Shown piece by piece: positions 38,899-46,990 of a DNA stretch of 64,000 bases. The translations under genes were made by a program, and so were the position numbers. The notes beneath the pieces are model-generated. The model ran no database searches, was not told the origin of the DNA, and was given only the letters and a program-made list of their open reading frames with translations. This DNA is from QHXM01 sp963697975 (GTDB lineage: Bacteria; Acidobacteriota; Blastocatellia; Pyrinomonadales; Pyrinomonadaceae): positions 3,162,001 to 3,226,000 of the forward strand of contig OY969111.1 in NCBI GenBank assembly GCA_963697975.1, read 5' to 3'. The stretch's first letter is position 1. Each line of letters opens with the position of its first letter.

Positions 38899-39636
38899 TT
38901 AAGCAGAGCAGGGAGGAGCGCGCGGTCGCGAGAGCCTGCGGCGTTCGGCAGACTTCCGCAGCGGTGTGGCTTGATGACTGGCAAAGGAAAGAAGCGTGGG
39001 CGGGCGCGGCCTGGCGGCGATTGACGACGCTGCCGGGTCGCGCGGGCGACGCACCTGCGTTGACGCCGAAGCTGCGGCAGCGCATTCGGGCGAGCACGGC
39101 GTCGTCATGGCTTGAGAAGCGATGCGTGCCGTGCTTATTGATTCTTTAGCGCCGGATTTTGAATGATGCGTTGAAGGAGATTTCGCTGTTTCGTGATGTC
39201 CGGTTGACGCGACCGCCTGCGAATCCTCGCCGGAGAGATGCATCGCGTGGCTGCTGTGCGCGGCGTGTTCGTCGTCCGGTTCGGCGCTCGCTTCAGCTTG
39301 TTCCTCATCACCGAGAGCGGTGCTGCAAGAGCCAGCCATGTGCGACGGCTTGCCGATGCAGCAGGCCATCCCGCATTCGTGCGACGATGCGAGGGAACTA
39401 AAAGGAACTGCGCCCGCCAGCACGACGAGCATCAGCATCGTCGCCAGAATGATTCGGGCGATTGATGTGCTGGCCGGGCTGAAGGGGCGCGAAACTGAAA
39501 GCAAAAGTAAAGCTCCGTTGGGATACGTGGCGTGCGATTCGTTGACGCGAGGGGATTCTGTCACAGGAGATAGACGTGATGCAAGATGCCTGACGCGCTT
39601 TGCCGGGTTTTCAGCCGTCGAAGACGGCGACAGCAT
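38899..39636 (-). CDS. His/Met/Cys-rich membrane or secreted protein
   Basis: The product has one hydrophobic segment (ARIILATMLMLVVLAGAVPF) that ends shortly before the motif SSHECGMACCIGKPSHMAGS. A His/Met-rich stretch follows (DDEHAAHSSHAMHLSGED, then STGHHETAKSPSTHHSKSG) and a further CSPEC motif. Such clusters are typical of copper or other soft-metal binding. The ATG at 39636 gives 245 residues, but the first 50 are low in conservation-like features and the true start may be nearer the helix. The C-terminus is Arg/Pro-rich. No family is recognised. It precedes the TonB-receptor-like gene and the CPCC lipoprotein in the same direction. Confidence 0.65.
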   Translation of the reverse strand: MLSPSSTAENPAKRVRHLASRLSPVTESPRVNESHATYPNGALLLLSVSRPFSPASTSIARIILATMLMLVVLAGAVPFSSLASSHECGMACCIGKPSHMAGSCSTALGDEEQAEASAEPDDEHAAHSSHAMHLSGEDSQAVASTGHHETAKSPSTHHSKSGAKESISTARIASQAMTTPCSPECAAAASASTQVRRPRDPAASSIAARPRPPTLLSFASHQATPLRKSAERRRLSRPRAPPCSA

Positions 39637-39637
39637 T

Positions 39638-39812
39638 TAGCCCCGCGCGAAGCCGCAGGCGAGCGTGGGGAACAGCACCGCATGGAAGATGAAAGCCCGC
39701 GTATGCAGGCGACAGACCGTTGCTGAATCCTCATCTGTCGCCCGCTCACGCGGGCTTTGCCAATCTTTACTGCCTGAACCCCACGCTCGCCTGCGGCTCG
39801 CGCGGGGCTTTA
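39638..39812. repeat. Nested palindrome of about 175 bp upstream of the metal-rich gene
   Basis: Outer arms AGCCCCGCGCGAAGCCGCAG (from 39641) and the matching reverse complement ending at 39811 extend over 31 bp with one or two differences. Inner arms AAAGCCCGCG/CGCGGGCTTT surround GGCGACAGA/TCTGTCGCC. Same nested style as the element at 11.2-11.5 kb but other sequence. Confidence 0.85.
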
Positions 39813-39866
39813 TGCTGACGGCCCATTTCATGGGCTGTCAGCTTTCTTATCTTCCTCTGCGTTTAA
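39799..39866. repeat. 50-bp repeat, copy 2 (inverted relative to copy at 34521)
   Basis: On the minus strand it reads TAAACGCAGAGGA, then AGAAAGCTGACAGCCCATGA and continues through AAAGCCCCGCGCGA; one base differs from copy 1 across the 50-bp core. The two copies bracket the three-gene block 34615-39636. Confidence 0.85.
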
Positions 39867-39873
39867 TTTCCCC

Positions 39874-42800
39874 TCACACGGTCGGCGCTCCACCCGGCAG
39901 ACCTGCCTCGATGTCGCCCGCAATCACGACCGTCAGTTGATCTGGACGGAAATATTTGCGAATCGCGGTGTTGACTTCCTCGACCGTGACCGCCTGAATA
40001 ATCTGCGGGTAGCGATCAATGTAGTCTATGCCGAGATTGTAAAACTCCGCGTTCCACATGGCCTGAGCCAGCCCTGCGTTCGTCGCCAGACTTACTTTGA
40101 ATGAGCCGATGGCGGAAGATTTCTCGTCTCCCAGTTCGTCCTCACGGACACCGTCCTGGACGTAGTCGCGCAAAACTGCCAGAGCCGAACTGATCGCCTT
40201 CTCAATATTGTTCGGGTTGACGGAGACGCTGACATACCAGGGGCCAGCGGCGAGCGACGGCGCGCGGAAGCGCGAGTTGATGCCGTAGGTCAAGCCCTCC
40301 TGATCGCGTACCTGAAGCCCTAAGCGCGATGAGAGCGTGGATTCGCCGAGCGCGCTGTTGGCGAGCACGGCGGCATAATAATCTTTTGAATCGCGGCGCA
40401 AGGGAGCTGCTGAGCCGAGCAGGATGTCTACGCTGGCCTTCTCTTTGACGAACACGACTTCGCGCCGGGTAGAGCTTTGCAACTCAGGGTCTGTGACGTT
40501 GATGTCAACGCTCTCAGGGCCGGTGAACGCGCCCAGCGTTTCTCTGACATGTCTTTGCACGCGGTCGGCCTCGACATCGCCCGCAATCGAGAGAATCAGG
40601 GAACGCCCGCCGTAGTATTTTTCATAAAACGCGCGCACGTCTTCCACCGTTATCGAGCGAACGCTTTGCATCAACTGCTCGCCGGGATGCATGAAGTAGG
40701 GGCTTGCTTCGTCGAAGATCAACTGCGTGAAGCGTTCGCGTGCGCGATAGCCCGTGTTGGATTGCTGCTCCTGAATTCCGGCGACGATCTGCTGCTTGAG
40801 CTTTTCGAGTTCGTCGGCAGGAAACGCAGGTTCAATCAAGACTTCGGCCAGAGCGTCAAGCACGAGCGGCAAATCTTTCGAGAGCGCGCGTGCCGCGACA
40901 TTGACGGCAAACGGATCGGCGGAGAAAGCCAGTTGCGCTCCGACGGATTCGAGGTCGCCCGCGAGTTGGAATTTAGTGCGCTTCTTCGTTCCGCGCTCAA
41001 GCATGTTGGCCGTAATCTGCGCCAGCGCGGGCTTTTCCTGCGGCTCGAAATACGAGCCAGCGCGAAACGAGCCGCGCAGAGAGATGGTCGGGGTGGCGCT
41101 GTTTTCCAGCACGAGCAGCTTTGCGCCGCTCTCAAGTTCTGAATGAATCACGCGGGAGGCGAAGTGAGAGCGCCCGGCAGTTTCGGGTGTGACGGGTTCC
41201 GCCGCATCCGAGGATTTGTCGCCGCGCGGGGCTACGCCTTGCTGCGCTTTTTCCTGCGGCGTGGTCGAGTCGCCCTGCGGCTGCTGGCTCTCGTCATCTT
41301 GCCTGACGACGCTTTCCGCTGCTGAGGAAATTTCCGCCGCCGCACCGAGCGCATCGTCCCGATCCGGCGCCCGATAGAACTGCACGCCACGACGTTCGAT
41401 TGCGGATTGCGGATTGCAGATTGCAGATTGAGAAGCAGTTGGATTCTGTTCTTCAATCCGCAATCCGCAATCCGCAATCCGCATTACGGCATTGCCGTTG
41501 CTTCCGTTGCTTCCGCCGCCGCCCGCTTGCTTCGGGATGAAGTGGCCGACGGTGCGATTGTCTTCGGTGAAATAGGTTTGAGCGACGCGCTGGATGTCTG
41601 CGGGCGTGACGCGCTTGATATTCGCTTCGTAATCTTTGTAGAAACGCCAGTCGGCGACAGCTTCGGCCTCGGACATCTGCATGGCGATGTTGAATGTCCC
41701 GTCGCGGCTGTAGGCCACCTGAGCGATGATCTGTTGCTGCGCCTTCTCGACCTCTGCTGCGGTCAATCCTTCTTCAATGACTTTCCGCAACTCTTCGAGC
41801 ATGGTCTCTTCAACCTTGCCCGGCTCGACACCGGGAGTCACCGTCGCGTACAGATTGAACAGTCCGGGGTCGCGGTGCTGGTCTGCGTTTGAGTTGGCAT
41901 CCACCGCCAATTCCGTTTCGACGAGAGCTTGATAGAGACGGCTCGTGATGCCGTGCGAGAGGGCGACGGAAAGAACGACAAGCGGGTAGATGTCATTCCC
42001 GGCGGGCGGATTGGCTGCACGTTCGGCGAGTTCTTCGTTTGAGAGGACGTTCATCTGTCCAAGCACGCCGGGCGTGTGAAAGGCAATCTGCACGATAGCC
42101 AGTTCGCCCGCGCGACGAATCACGAGACGACGCTCGCCCTGTTGCGGAGGCTCTTCCGTATAAACTTCCGGAATCGGATGAGCCGGAGTCTCATACGAGC
42201 CGAAATGTTCTTTGATGAGATCAAGCGCAGCGTCGCGCTCGAAATCGCCGACGAGGATAACGGTCGCATTGTTCGGATGATAGAACGTGTCGTAAAACTC
42301 TTTCAGCCGGGAAGTCGGCACACCTTCAACATCCGCCCGCCAGCCGATGGTGGGATGATGGTAAGGGTGCTCGCGGAATGCAGCCGCGTAGACGGCTTCT
42401 TCCAGAACTTCCGACGGCTCGTTCTGCCCGCGCTCCAGCTCGTTACGCACGACCGTCATCTCGGACTGGCGGTCGGAATCATTAATCAGAGAATTACGCA
42501 TCCTGTCGGCTTCGAGCTTGATGGTCAGTTCAAGCTGGTCGGACGGCACGGTCTCAAAATAGTTTGTGCGGTCGTACCACGTCGTCGCGTTAAAGGCCGC
42601 GCCGATTTTTTGCAGGGTGGCGGCAATCTGTGTGTTCTTCTCTTTGTTGAAAGTCGGCGTGCCCTTGAACATCATGTGTTCGAGCAGATGCGTCGAGCCT
42701 GTGTAGCCGACCGCTTCGTTGCGCGAGCCGACCTTGTAGAGCACCATCACGGTCGCAACGGGCGCGACCCGGTTCTCTACCAGCAACACTTTCATCCCGT

Positions 42801-42876
42801 TCGCTAACTTGTATTCAGAAATCCCATCCGCCTCCGTCACAAACCGGAGGCCCGCGGGCAACTGCACCTCAGCCAT
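39874..42876 (-). CDS. Fused double M16 peptidase (active half + inactive half)
   Basis: AGGAG lies 9 nt before the ATG at 42876. The 1000-residue product has two M16 modules. The first has the zinc motif HLLEH (residues 63-67) with TNYFETVPSDQLELTIKLEA and is catalytic; the second (from about 540: HSELESGAKLLVLENSATPT) has NMLERG where the motif should be and is non-catalytic, but keeps the substrate region LGLQVRDQEGLTYGINSRF. It therefore does in one chain what the 2959-5863 pair does in two. The linker (about residues 465-493) is encoded by a heptamer hairpin and is followed by a Gln/Asp-rich stretch. No signal peptide is visible, so it may be cytoplasmic or use another route. Confidence 0.93.
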   Translation of the reverse strand: MAEVQLPAGLRFVTEADGISEYKLANGMKVLLVENRVAPVATVMVLYKVGSRNEAVGYTGSTHLLEHMMFKGTPTFNKEKNTQIAATLQKIGAAFNATTWYDRTNYFETVPSDQLELTIKLEADRMRNSLINDSDRQSEMTVVRNELERGQNEPSEVLEEAVYAAAFREHPYHHPTIGWRADVEGVPTSRLKEFYDTFYHPNNATVILVGDFERDAALDLIKEHFGSYETPAHPIPEVYTEEPPQQGERRLVIRRAGELAIVQIAFHTPGVLGQMNVLSNEELAERAANPPAGNDIYPLVVLSVALSHGITSRLYQALVETELAVDANSNADQHRDPGLFNLYATVTPGVEPGKVEETMLEELRKVIEEGLTAAEVEKAQQQIIAQVAYSRDGTFNIAMQMSEAEAVADWRFYKDYEANIKRVTPADIQRVAQTYFTEDNRTVGHFIPKQAGGGGSNGSNGNAVMRIADCGLRIEEQNPTASQSAICNPQSAIERRGVQFYRAPDRDDALGAAAEISSAAESVVRQDDESQQPQGDSTTPQEKAQQGVAPRGDKSSDAAEPVTPETAGRSHFASRVIHSELESGAKLLVLENSATPTISLRGSFRAGSYFEPQEKPALAQITANMLERGTKKRTKFQLAGDLESVGAQLAFSADPFAVNVAARALSKDLPLVLDALAEVLIEPAFPADELEKLKQQIVAGIQEQQSNTGYRARERFTQLIFDEASPYFMHPGEQLMQSVRSITVEDVRAFYEKYYGGRSLILSIAGDVEADRVQRHVRETLGAFTGPESVDINVTDPELQSSTRREVVFVKEKASVDILLGSAAPLRRDSKDYYAAVLANSALGESTLSSRLGLQVRDQEGLTYGINSRFRAPSLAAGPWYVSVSVNPNNIEKAISSALAVLRDYVQDGVREDELGDEKSSAIGSFKVSLATNAGLAQAMWNAEFYNLGIDYIDRYPQIIQAVTVEEVNTAIRKYFRPDQLTVVIAGDIEAGLPGGAPTV
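41398..41484. repeat. Heptamer-repeat hairpin inside the M16 coding sequence (GCGGATT unit)
   Basis: Left arm 41398-41431 (GCGGATT, GCGGATT, GCAGATT, GCAGATT) and right arm 41451-41484 (AATCCGC x4) flank a 19-nt loop. The element is 87 bp, a multiple of three, and is translated as RIADCGLRIEEQNPTASQSA followed by ICNPQSAI. Confidence 0.95.
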
Positions 42877-42958
42877 TTAATAGTTCCTCTCCTTACGTGT
42901 CGGAACGCGCGGCGAGCACAAATCCAGAATCCTGAGTGTCGTCCGCCCTGGTTTCCGT

Positions 42959-42964
42959 TATAAT
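42959..42964 (+). promoter_or_regulatory. Candidate -10 box for the selenoprotein gene
   Basis: TATAAT lies 15 bp before the ribosome binding site AAAGGAG (42974-42980). No good -35 hexamer is visible at the right distance, so this promoter is tentative; the leader would be about 19 nt. Confidence 0.4.
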
Positions 42965-42989
42965 CCGATTATCAAAGGAGATTACCATA

Positions 42990-43232
42990 ATGCAGCCAAT
43001 TGCCATACGCTACTGCGTGGTTTGAAACTACGAACCCCGCGCCGCCAGTGTGGCGGACCTGCTCAAAAAAGAGCTTAATGTCGAAACGGAATTGATCGAA
43101 GGCGACCGGGGCGAATTTACCGTCTGGGTCGGTAACGAGGTAGTCTCCAGAAAAGATCAGCGAGGCTTCCCGGAGGATGAGAACGTGGTCATGGCGGTGC
43201 GCGAAGCGCTGGCCGTCGAGGAGAAAAGTTGA
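42990..43232 (+). CDS. SelW/Rdx-family selenoprotein with in-frame UGA (Sec12)
   Basis: AAAGGAG lies 9 nt before the ATG at 42990. The frame reads MQPIAIRYCVV, then TGA at 43023-43025, then NYEPRAASVADLLKKELNVE and on to a TGA at 43230-43232, 80 residues if the first TGA is selenocysteine. The pattern I-x-Y-C-x-x-U-x-Y-x-x-R-A-A followed by L and then GEFTVWVGNEVVSRK and RGFPEDENVVMAVREAL is that of the Rdx/SelW thioredoxin-like family, where the position is Cys or Sec. A hairpin at 43042-43056 fits a bacterial SECIS. SelW-like proteins are small redox proteins of uncertain substrate. The gene overlaps the next one by TGATG. Use of UGA as Sec needs SelA/B/C/D, which are not in this window. 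Confidence 0.87.
43042..43056 (+). promoter_or_regulatory. Candidate bacterial SECIS hairpin
   Basis: CCGCCA (43042-43047) pairs with TGGCGG (43051-43056) around a GTG loop; the first loop G is 23 nt after the UGA, within the usual 16-37 nt window for bacterial SECIS loops. The stem is translated as part of the protein (AASVAD), as is normal in bacteria. Confidence 0.6.
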
Positions 43233-44023
43233 TGATTAGAAGGATGCTCAGTTCAATCAGCCTGATCGTCGTGGCCCTGACGATTGTGACGCTGCCCGTT
43301 TCCGCTCAGGTTAGCACGCCGGGCAGGCTCTTTAGCCAGCCCGTGGAGTTGAGAGCCGTGCGCTCGCTGAGAAAAATTTTCCCTGGCTATTACGGAACGA
43401 GCTTTCCGCAGGAAGTGCTCATCACCGAAAATTTTTTCCCGATTGGATGGTCGAAAGACGGAAAGTTTGCTTACTACACGGAGCCGGGCGACGAAGCGTG
43501 CGGCTGTTATTTCGGACAACTGATTATCCTCGACACGGTCAACGACAAAGAACTCTGGTTGTTCAAATATGATGGGCTTGACGATCAGGATAACCCCAAG
43601 TACAGAGCGATCACAGACCTCTGGAGAAAAAACCGGAAGCTCTTTTCCGACAAGCTGAACCAGTATGGCATCATCCCGCAGGGGCGTTTTGGTCTGCTCA
43701 GGTTTCCGCTTAATCACGCGGGCGACCAACTCAGAGCAAACCTCAAAATCGAAGAGAATAAAGATGAGGAGACGCGCTATTACAGCAAAATCAAAAAGGC
43801 CACGCTGCAAATCAGTTCGCGGCGTGGCGGGGCGAAGACCGTGCATGAAGAGTCGTACCCGGAATATGGGCCGCTCGATATGGAAGTTCTAGGCTATCTT
43901 AAAAGTCCCTACGAGCAGAGAGTCGCCATCATCCTGCTCGGAGTTTGGAGGGGCTACGAAGGGCCGCCGCACACAACCCACGTCAACGTCGTCGGAGCGA
44001 GTTTAACGACCGGATTCAAATAA
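43232..44023 (+). CDS. Secreted hypothetical protein, coupled to the selenoprotein gene
   Basis: The ATG at 43232 overlaps the stop of the selenoprotein gene (TGATG) and has GAGGAG 8 nt upstream, inside the selenoprotein reading frame. The 263-residue product has a signal peptide (MLSSISLIVVALTIVTLPVS) and a mature part with no recognised domain: beta-rich segments FFPIGWSKDGKFAYYTEPGD and a CGCY motif, and a C-terminal region ending VNVVGASLTTGFK. It may be a propeller-like or lipocalin-like fold. Translational coupling suggests a shared role with the selenoprotein, perhaps in redox at the envelope, but that is inference. Confidence 0.75.
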   Translation: MIRRMLSSISLIVVALTIVTLPVSAQVSTPGRLFSQPVELRAVRSLRKIFPGYYGTSFPQEVLITENFFPIGWSKDGKFAYYTEPGDEACGCYFGQLIILDTVNDKELWLFKYDGLDDQDNPKYRAITDLWRKNRKLFSDKLNQYGIIPQGRFGLLRFPLNHAGDQLRANLKIEENKDEETRYYSKIKKATLQISSRRGGAKTVHEESYPEYGPLDMEVLGYLKSPYEQRVAIILLGVWRGYEGPPHTTHVNVVGASLTTGFK

Positions 44024-44042
44024 GGCTCGAAGGGCGGGAGCG

Positions 44043-44600
44043 TTATGATTGTCGGGAGCGCTCCATGAGCATGTTGCAAAAGAGCACGCCTTGTTCGAGC
44101 GCATCGTCCAGAGCCTTGTGCGTATGCGGCAGATTATCGAACCAGTGCGCGGGCATGACGGCTTTTGTCGTCTCTCGAAATTCTGTTTTCAGAAGTGCCA
44201 TCGCATAGGTCTTGATGTCGAGCGCGAAGAATGAAAAGGGGCTGCTGCCGGTGAACTTGTGCAGATACCACTGGACGAACATGTAATCGAAGACGACGGG
44301 ATAGCCGACGAAGACGGGCTTGCCGGGAAGCCCTTTGAGCCAGACTGTATATTCCCGCATCGCCTGTTCGGGTGATTGCAGGTTCTGCCTGCACGCCGCC
44401 CACGCGTCGGTTTGCGTCTCCCACCACTTCATCGTCTCAGGATGGCCGCTTGCTCCCGGCAGCAGTTCGAGATTGGCGGAGAACGTGCCGATCAGAGTTT
44501 TGTCGGCGAGATAGGCGGCGGAAGCAAAGCTCAACATCGAGTTCAGACCGGGACATGGGCCGTCGGTCTCGACATCCGTGCTCACGTAGATTTCTGTCAT
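44043..44600 (-). CDS. 3'-5' exonuclease of the DnaQ/RNase-H-like superfamily
   Basis: The 185-residue product starts MTEIYVSTDVETDGPCPGLN with the first exonuclease motif D-x-E (Asp9, Glu11), a middle motif with Asp in VGYPVVFDYMFVQWYLHK and a final HKALDDALEQ (His and Asp of ExoIII/DnaQ). It is a stand-alone single-domain exonuclease, near the group labelled 3'-5' exoribonuclease with RNase-H-like fold. It would act on DNA or RNA ends in the cytoplasm. It has no clear ribosome binding site and converges on the secreted hypothetical gene. Confidence 0.85.
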   Translation of the reverse strand: MTEIYVSTDVETDGPCPGLNSMLSFASAAYLADKTLIGTFSANLELLPGASGHPETMKWWETQTDAWAACRQNLQSPEQAMREYTVWLKGLPGKPVFVGYPVVFDYMFVQWYLHKFTGSSPFSFFALDIKTYAMALLKTEFRETTKAVMPAHWFDNLPHTHKALDDALEQGVLFCNMLMERSRQS

Positions 44601-44722
44601 GGAACAGAAGCTAGCAGAAGTGGACGCTGATGGGAAAGTCCGGGTGTGCTATGGGTGGGACTGTATTTGAATCTAGGTGGTGAATCGCCGCTCGCGCTAA
44701 ATTCAATCTTGAATGACCTTGC

Positions 44723-45283
44723 TTACGGGCGAACTTGCTGTATCTGCTCGATGAAGCGCTTGGCGATCTTGGTGGCGAGCGTGCCGCCGACGGAACTGAG
44801 CTTGCCAGATGTGACGACGATGTCCGTGCGTGGATCAATGACGGTATAGACGAATCTCGTCGTGAAGACTTTGCGCCCGACTTCGATGATTAAATCCGCG
44901 TCCGCTTCATTGCGTGTGATGGCCAGCCCCCAGCGTTGAAACTCCGGGCGCTTGCGTAGCTCGTTCTCCAATTCGGGCGCTTTGAAGTAAACCGATTTTT
45001 TACGAATGTAGATGAGCTTCGCGTTACGCAGGATCATCGCCGGGTCTGTGATGGGCGGAGCGTTTGAATCTGAATACTGATCGGAGCTAACGGTGACCGG
45101 GCGCGCAGGCTGTGCCGTCGAAGCTTGCCCACCATTTAATGTTTGTCCGTGAACAGTCGCCTCCACCGTTGAAGTCAGGAGAATGAGGGTGAGGAGTGCA
45201 ACACCACTGAGATAGTGCGTGGGGCGAGATGATGGCTTAATAACTCTCTTGAAGAGATTGAAAGATGAAATGCGCGAGCGCAT
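44723..45283 (-). CDS. Secreted hypothetical protein
   Basis: The ATG at 45283 has AGGAGG about 10 nt upstream; a hydrophobic segment (LSGVALLTLILLTSTVEATV) at residues about 25-45 serves as signal peptide or anchor. The C-terminal 100 residues have an alternating pattern (LIYIRKKSVYFKAPELENEL, then ADLIIEVGRKVFTTRFVYTV and FIEQIQQVRP) like small lipoprotein-type beta-sandwich domains in bacterial envelopes. No family is certain. Open frame extends upstream to 45409 without a better start. Confidence 0.7.
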   Translation of the reverse strand: MRSRISSFNLFKRVIKPSSRPTHYLSGVALLTLILLTSTVEATVHGQTLNGGQASTAQPARPVTVSSDQYSDSNAPPITDPAMILRNAKLIYIRKKSVYFKAPELENELRKRPEFQRWGLAITRNEADADLIIEVGRKVFTTRFVYTVIDPRTDIVVTSGKLSSVGGTLATKIAKRFIEQIQQVRP

Positions 45284-45548
45284 GATGAATTTTTCCTCCT
45301 GAAACCGAGTAGCCTTAGCCTCTGGTGCTGCTGTGAGGCCGACGGGACGAAGACTTGTGCTTCGCCACGCTTCAGAAGATAGCAACGGAAGCCGGGCTGT
45401 CACTATCAACCCTGTGTCACTTCTTCAAGTGCCACATTTTTGAGACGCGCAATGGTCTCAGGCAAACCTTTTCGCTGCTGCGGGACATCGAACAAGACGC
45501 ACCAACTTCGCCATCCACAGGGTCTCCGCTTCAATTGAAAGGACTGTC

Positions 45549-46910
45549 ATGCAAATGCGTCTCTCTCTCAAAGCCGTCCTGGTTGCGCTTCTTCTCTCTT
45601 TGTCTCTGGCAGGTACAGGCGCGGCGCAGGCCGGGCGCAACCGCCAGCAACGCGCCGACCCGCAAAAGAAGGTCGAGAGACCCACGAACCCACCGACCGA
45701 TGAGCAGAAAAACGAGGGGCGCGAGGCGAAAGAGCAGGAACCTGAACCGAGCGCCGACGGGCAGGATGTCGAAACCGTCAAGGTGGAAACGAATCTCGTC
45801 ACCGTTCCTGTCATCGTCTCGGATCGCGGCGACCGTTACATCCCGGACTTGAAGCAGGAAGATTTCACAGTCTACGAGGATGGAGTGCCGCAGGAAATCT
45901 CTTTCTTCGAGACCGTGACCGCGCCCTTTCACGTCGTCCTGATGCTCGACACCAGCGCCAGCACACAGGAGAAGCTCGGACAGATTCAACAGGCGGCCAT
46001 CGCTTTCACAGAGCAGCTCCAAAAGGCCGACCGCGTCAAGGTGCTGTCGTTTGCCGACAGCGTGCGTGAGCTTTCGGATTTCACGTCGGATCGCGCGGTG
46101 CTGCAATGGGCTATTCGAGACACGCGACCGGGGCAGGGAACAAAGCTCTACGATGCGATGGCGGTCGGGCTGAAAGCCTTGCAGCGCGTCAAGGGGCGCA
46201 AGGCCATCGTCATCTTCACAGACGGCGTGGATTCCTTCAGCGACCGCGAGAGCTACGACAAGAACCGGCGCATGATTGAAGAGGCGGGAATCATCATCTA
46301 CCCGATTCGCTACGACACGCGCTACGAGGTCGAGCAAATGGTGCGCCAGCAGCAGCAATCCGGTCAGGTCATAGACCTCGCGACCATCCTCGGTGGCAAG
46401 ACCAGCACAACGCCGACGACCTTTCCCGGCGGCACGGGCATCCCCACCGGGGGCGGCGGAGTCGGAACGAGTCTGCCTAGATTGCCCGGCGGAGTTATTA
46501 TTTCAAGCTCAAAAAACGGGCGCGATCCTAATAATAACAATCGCTACCCTCCCAGCGACCCACGCAACAACGACCCACGCGACAACGACCCGACGTACCC
46601 TTCCGGCAAAACAACCCCGAACGACACCACCAGCATAGAACTCGACGCGCTCTACAGAACTGCGGACGCTTATCTCGCCGAGATCGCAGACAAGTCCGGC
46701 GGCACTCTCCTACGCGCCGACACGCTCGGCTCTCTCCCCCGCGCCTTCGGACAAATTGCGGCAGAGCTACGAACCCAGTATTCGCTCGGCTACTACCCGC
46801 CCAAGCCTGAGCGCGACGGCAAGTATCGCAAGATTAAAGTGAAGACGAGCCGCAAGGACGTGGCCGTTCGCGCCCGCCCCGGCTATCGCGCGCCGAGCGG
46901 TGGAAAGTAA
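45549..46910 (+). CDS. VWFA-related domain protein (acidobacterial type)
   Basis: GAAAGGA precedes the ATG at 45549 and a signal peptide (LKAVLVALLLSLSLAGTGAA) follows. The 453-residue protein has a charged Pro/Glu linker, the acidobacterial lead segment NLVTVPVIVSDRGDRYIPDL with KQEDFTVYEDGVPQEISFFE, a VWA domain with complete MIDAS (DTSAS near residue 137, Thr in the GQGTKLYDAM region, Asp in FTDGVDSFSD) and a Gly/Pro/Asn-rich insert (about 295-365) before a final helix and a C-terminal strand (RTQYSLGYYPPKPERDGKYR). It is exported and probably binds a protein or surface ligand through Mg2+. This domain architecture is a hallmark of acidobacteria. Function is unknown. Confidence 0.93.
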   Translation: MQMRLSLKAVLVALLLSLSLAGTGAAQAGRNRQQRADPQKKVERPTNPPTDEQKNEGREAKEQEPEPSADGQDVETVKVETNLVTVPVIVSDRGDRYIPDLKQEDFTVYEDGVPQEISFFETVTAPFHVVLMLDTSASTQEKLGQIQQAAIAFTEQLQKADRVKVLSFADSVRELSDFTSDRAVLQWAIRDTRPGQGTKLYDAMAVGLKALQRVKGRKAIVIFTDGVDSFSDRESYDKNRRMIEEAGIIIYPIRYDTRYEVEQMVRQQQQSGQVIDLATILGGKTSTTPTTFPGGTGIPTGGGGVGTSLPRLPGGVIISSSKNGRDPNNNNRYPPSDPRNNDPRDNDPTYPSGKTTPNDTTSIELDALYRTADAYLAEIADKSGGTLLRADTLGSLPRAFGQIAAELRTQYSLGYYPPKPERDGKYRKIKVKTSRKDVAVRARPGYRAPSGGK

Positions 46911-46990
46911 AGAAGGCTTATTCGCAAATTAGGGTGGTGTCGTATGACAGCCGCTTCTGCGTCAGCGCGTCCAACGATTTGTTCGGCGCC

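Noticed and set aside
34521..39866. Insertion sequence or composite transposon
   Set aside because: No transposase-like frame lies between the inverted copies and no target-site duplication is visible.
43050..43232. A stand-alone 60-residue protein starting after the UGA
   Set aside because: The start has no ribosome binding site, the preceding codons complete a known redox motif, and AAAGGAG lies before the ATG at 42990. The selenoprotein reading explains all of it.
42990..43232. Pseudogene broken by a nonsense mutation
   Set aside because: The TGA falls exactly on the Sec/Cys position of the family, the rest of the frame is intact and coupled to the next gene, and a suitable hairpin follows.
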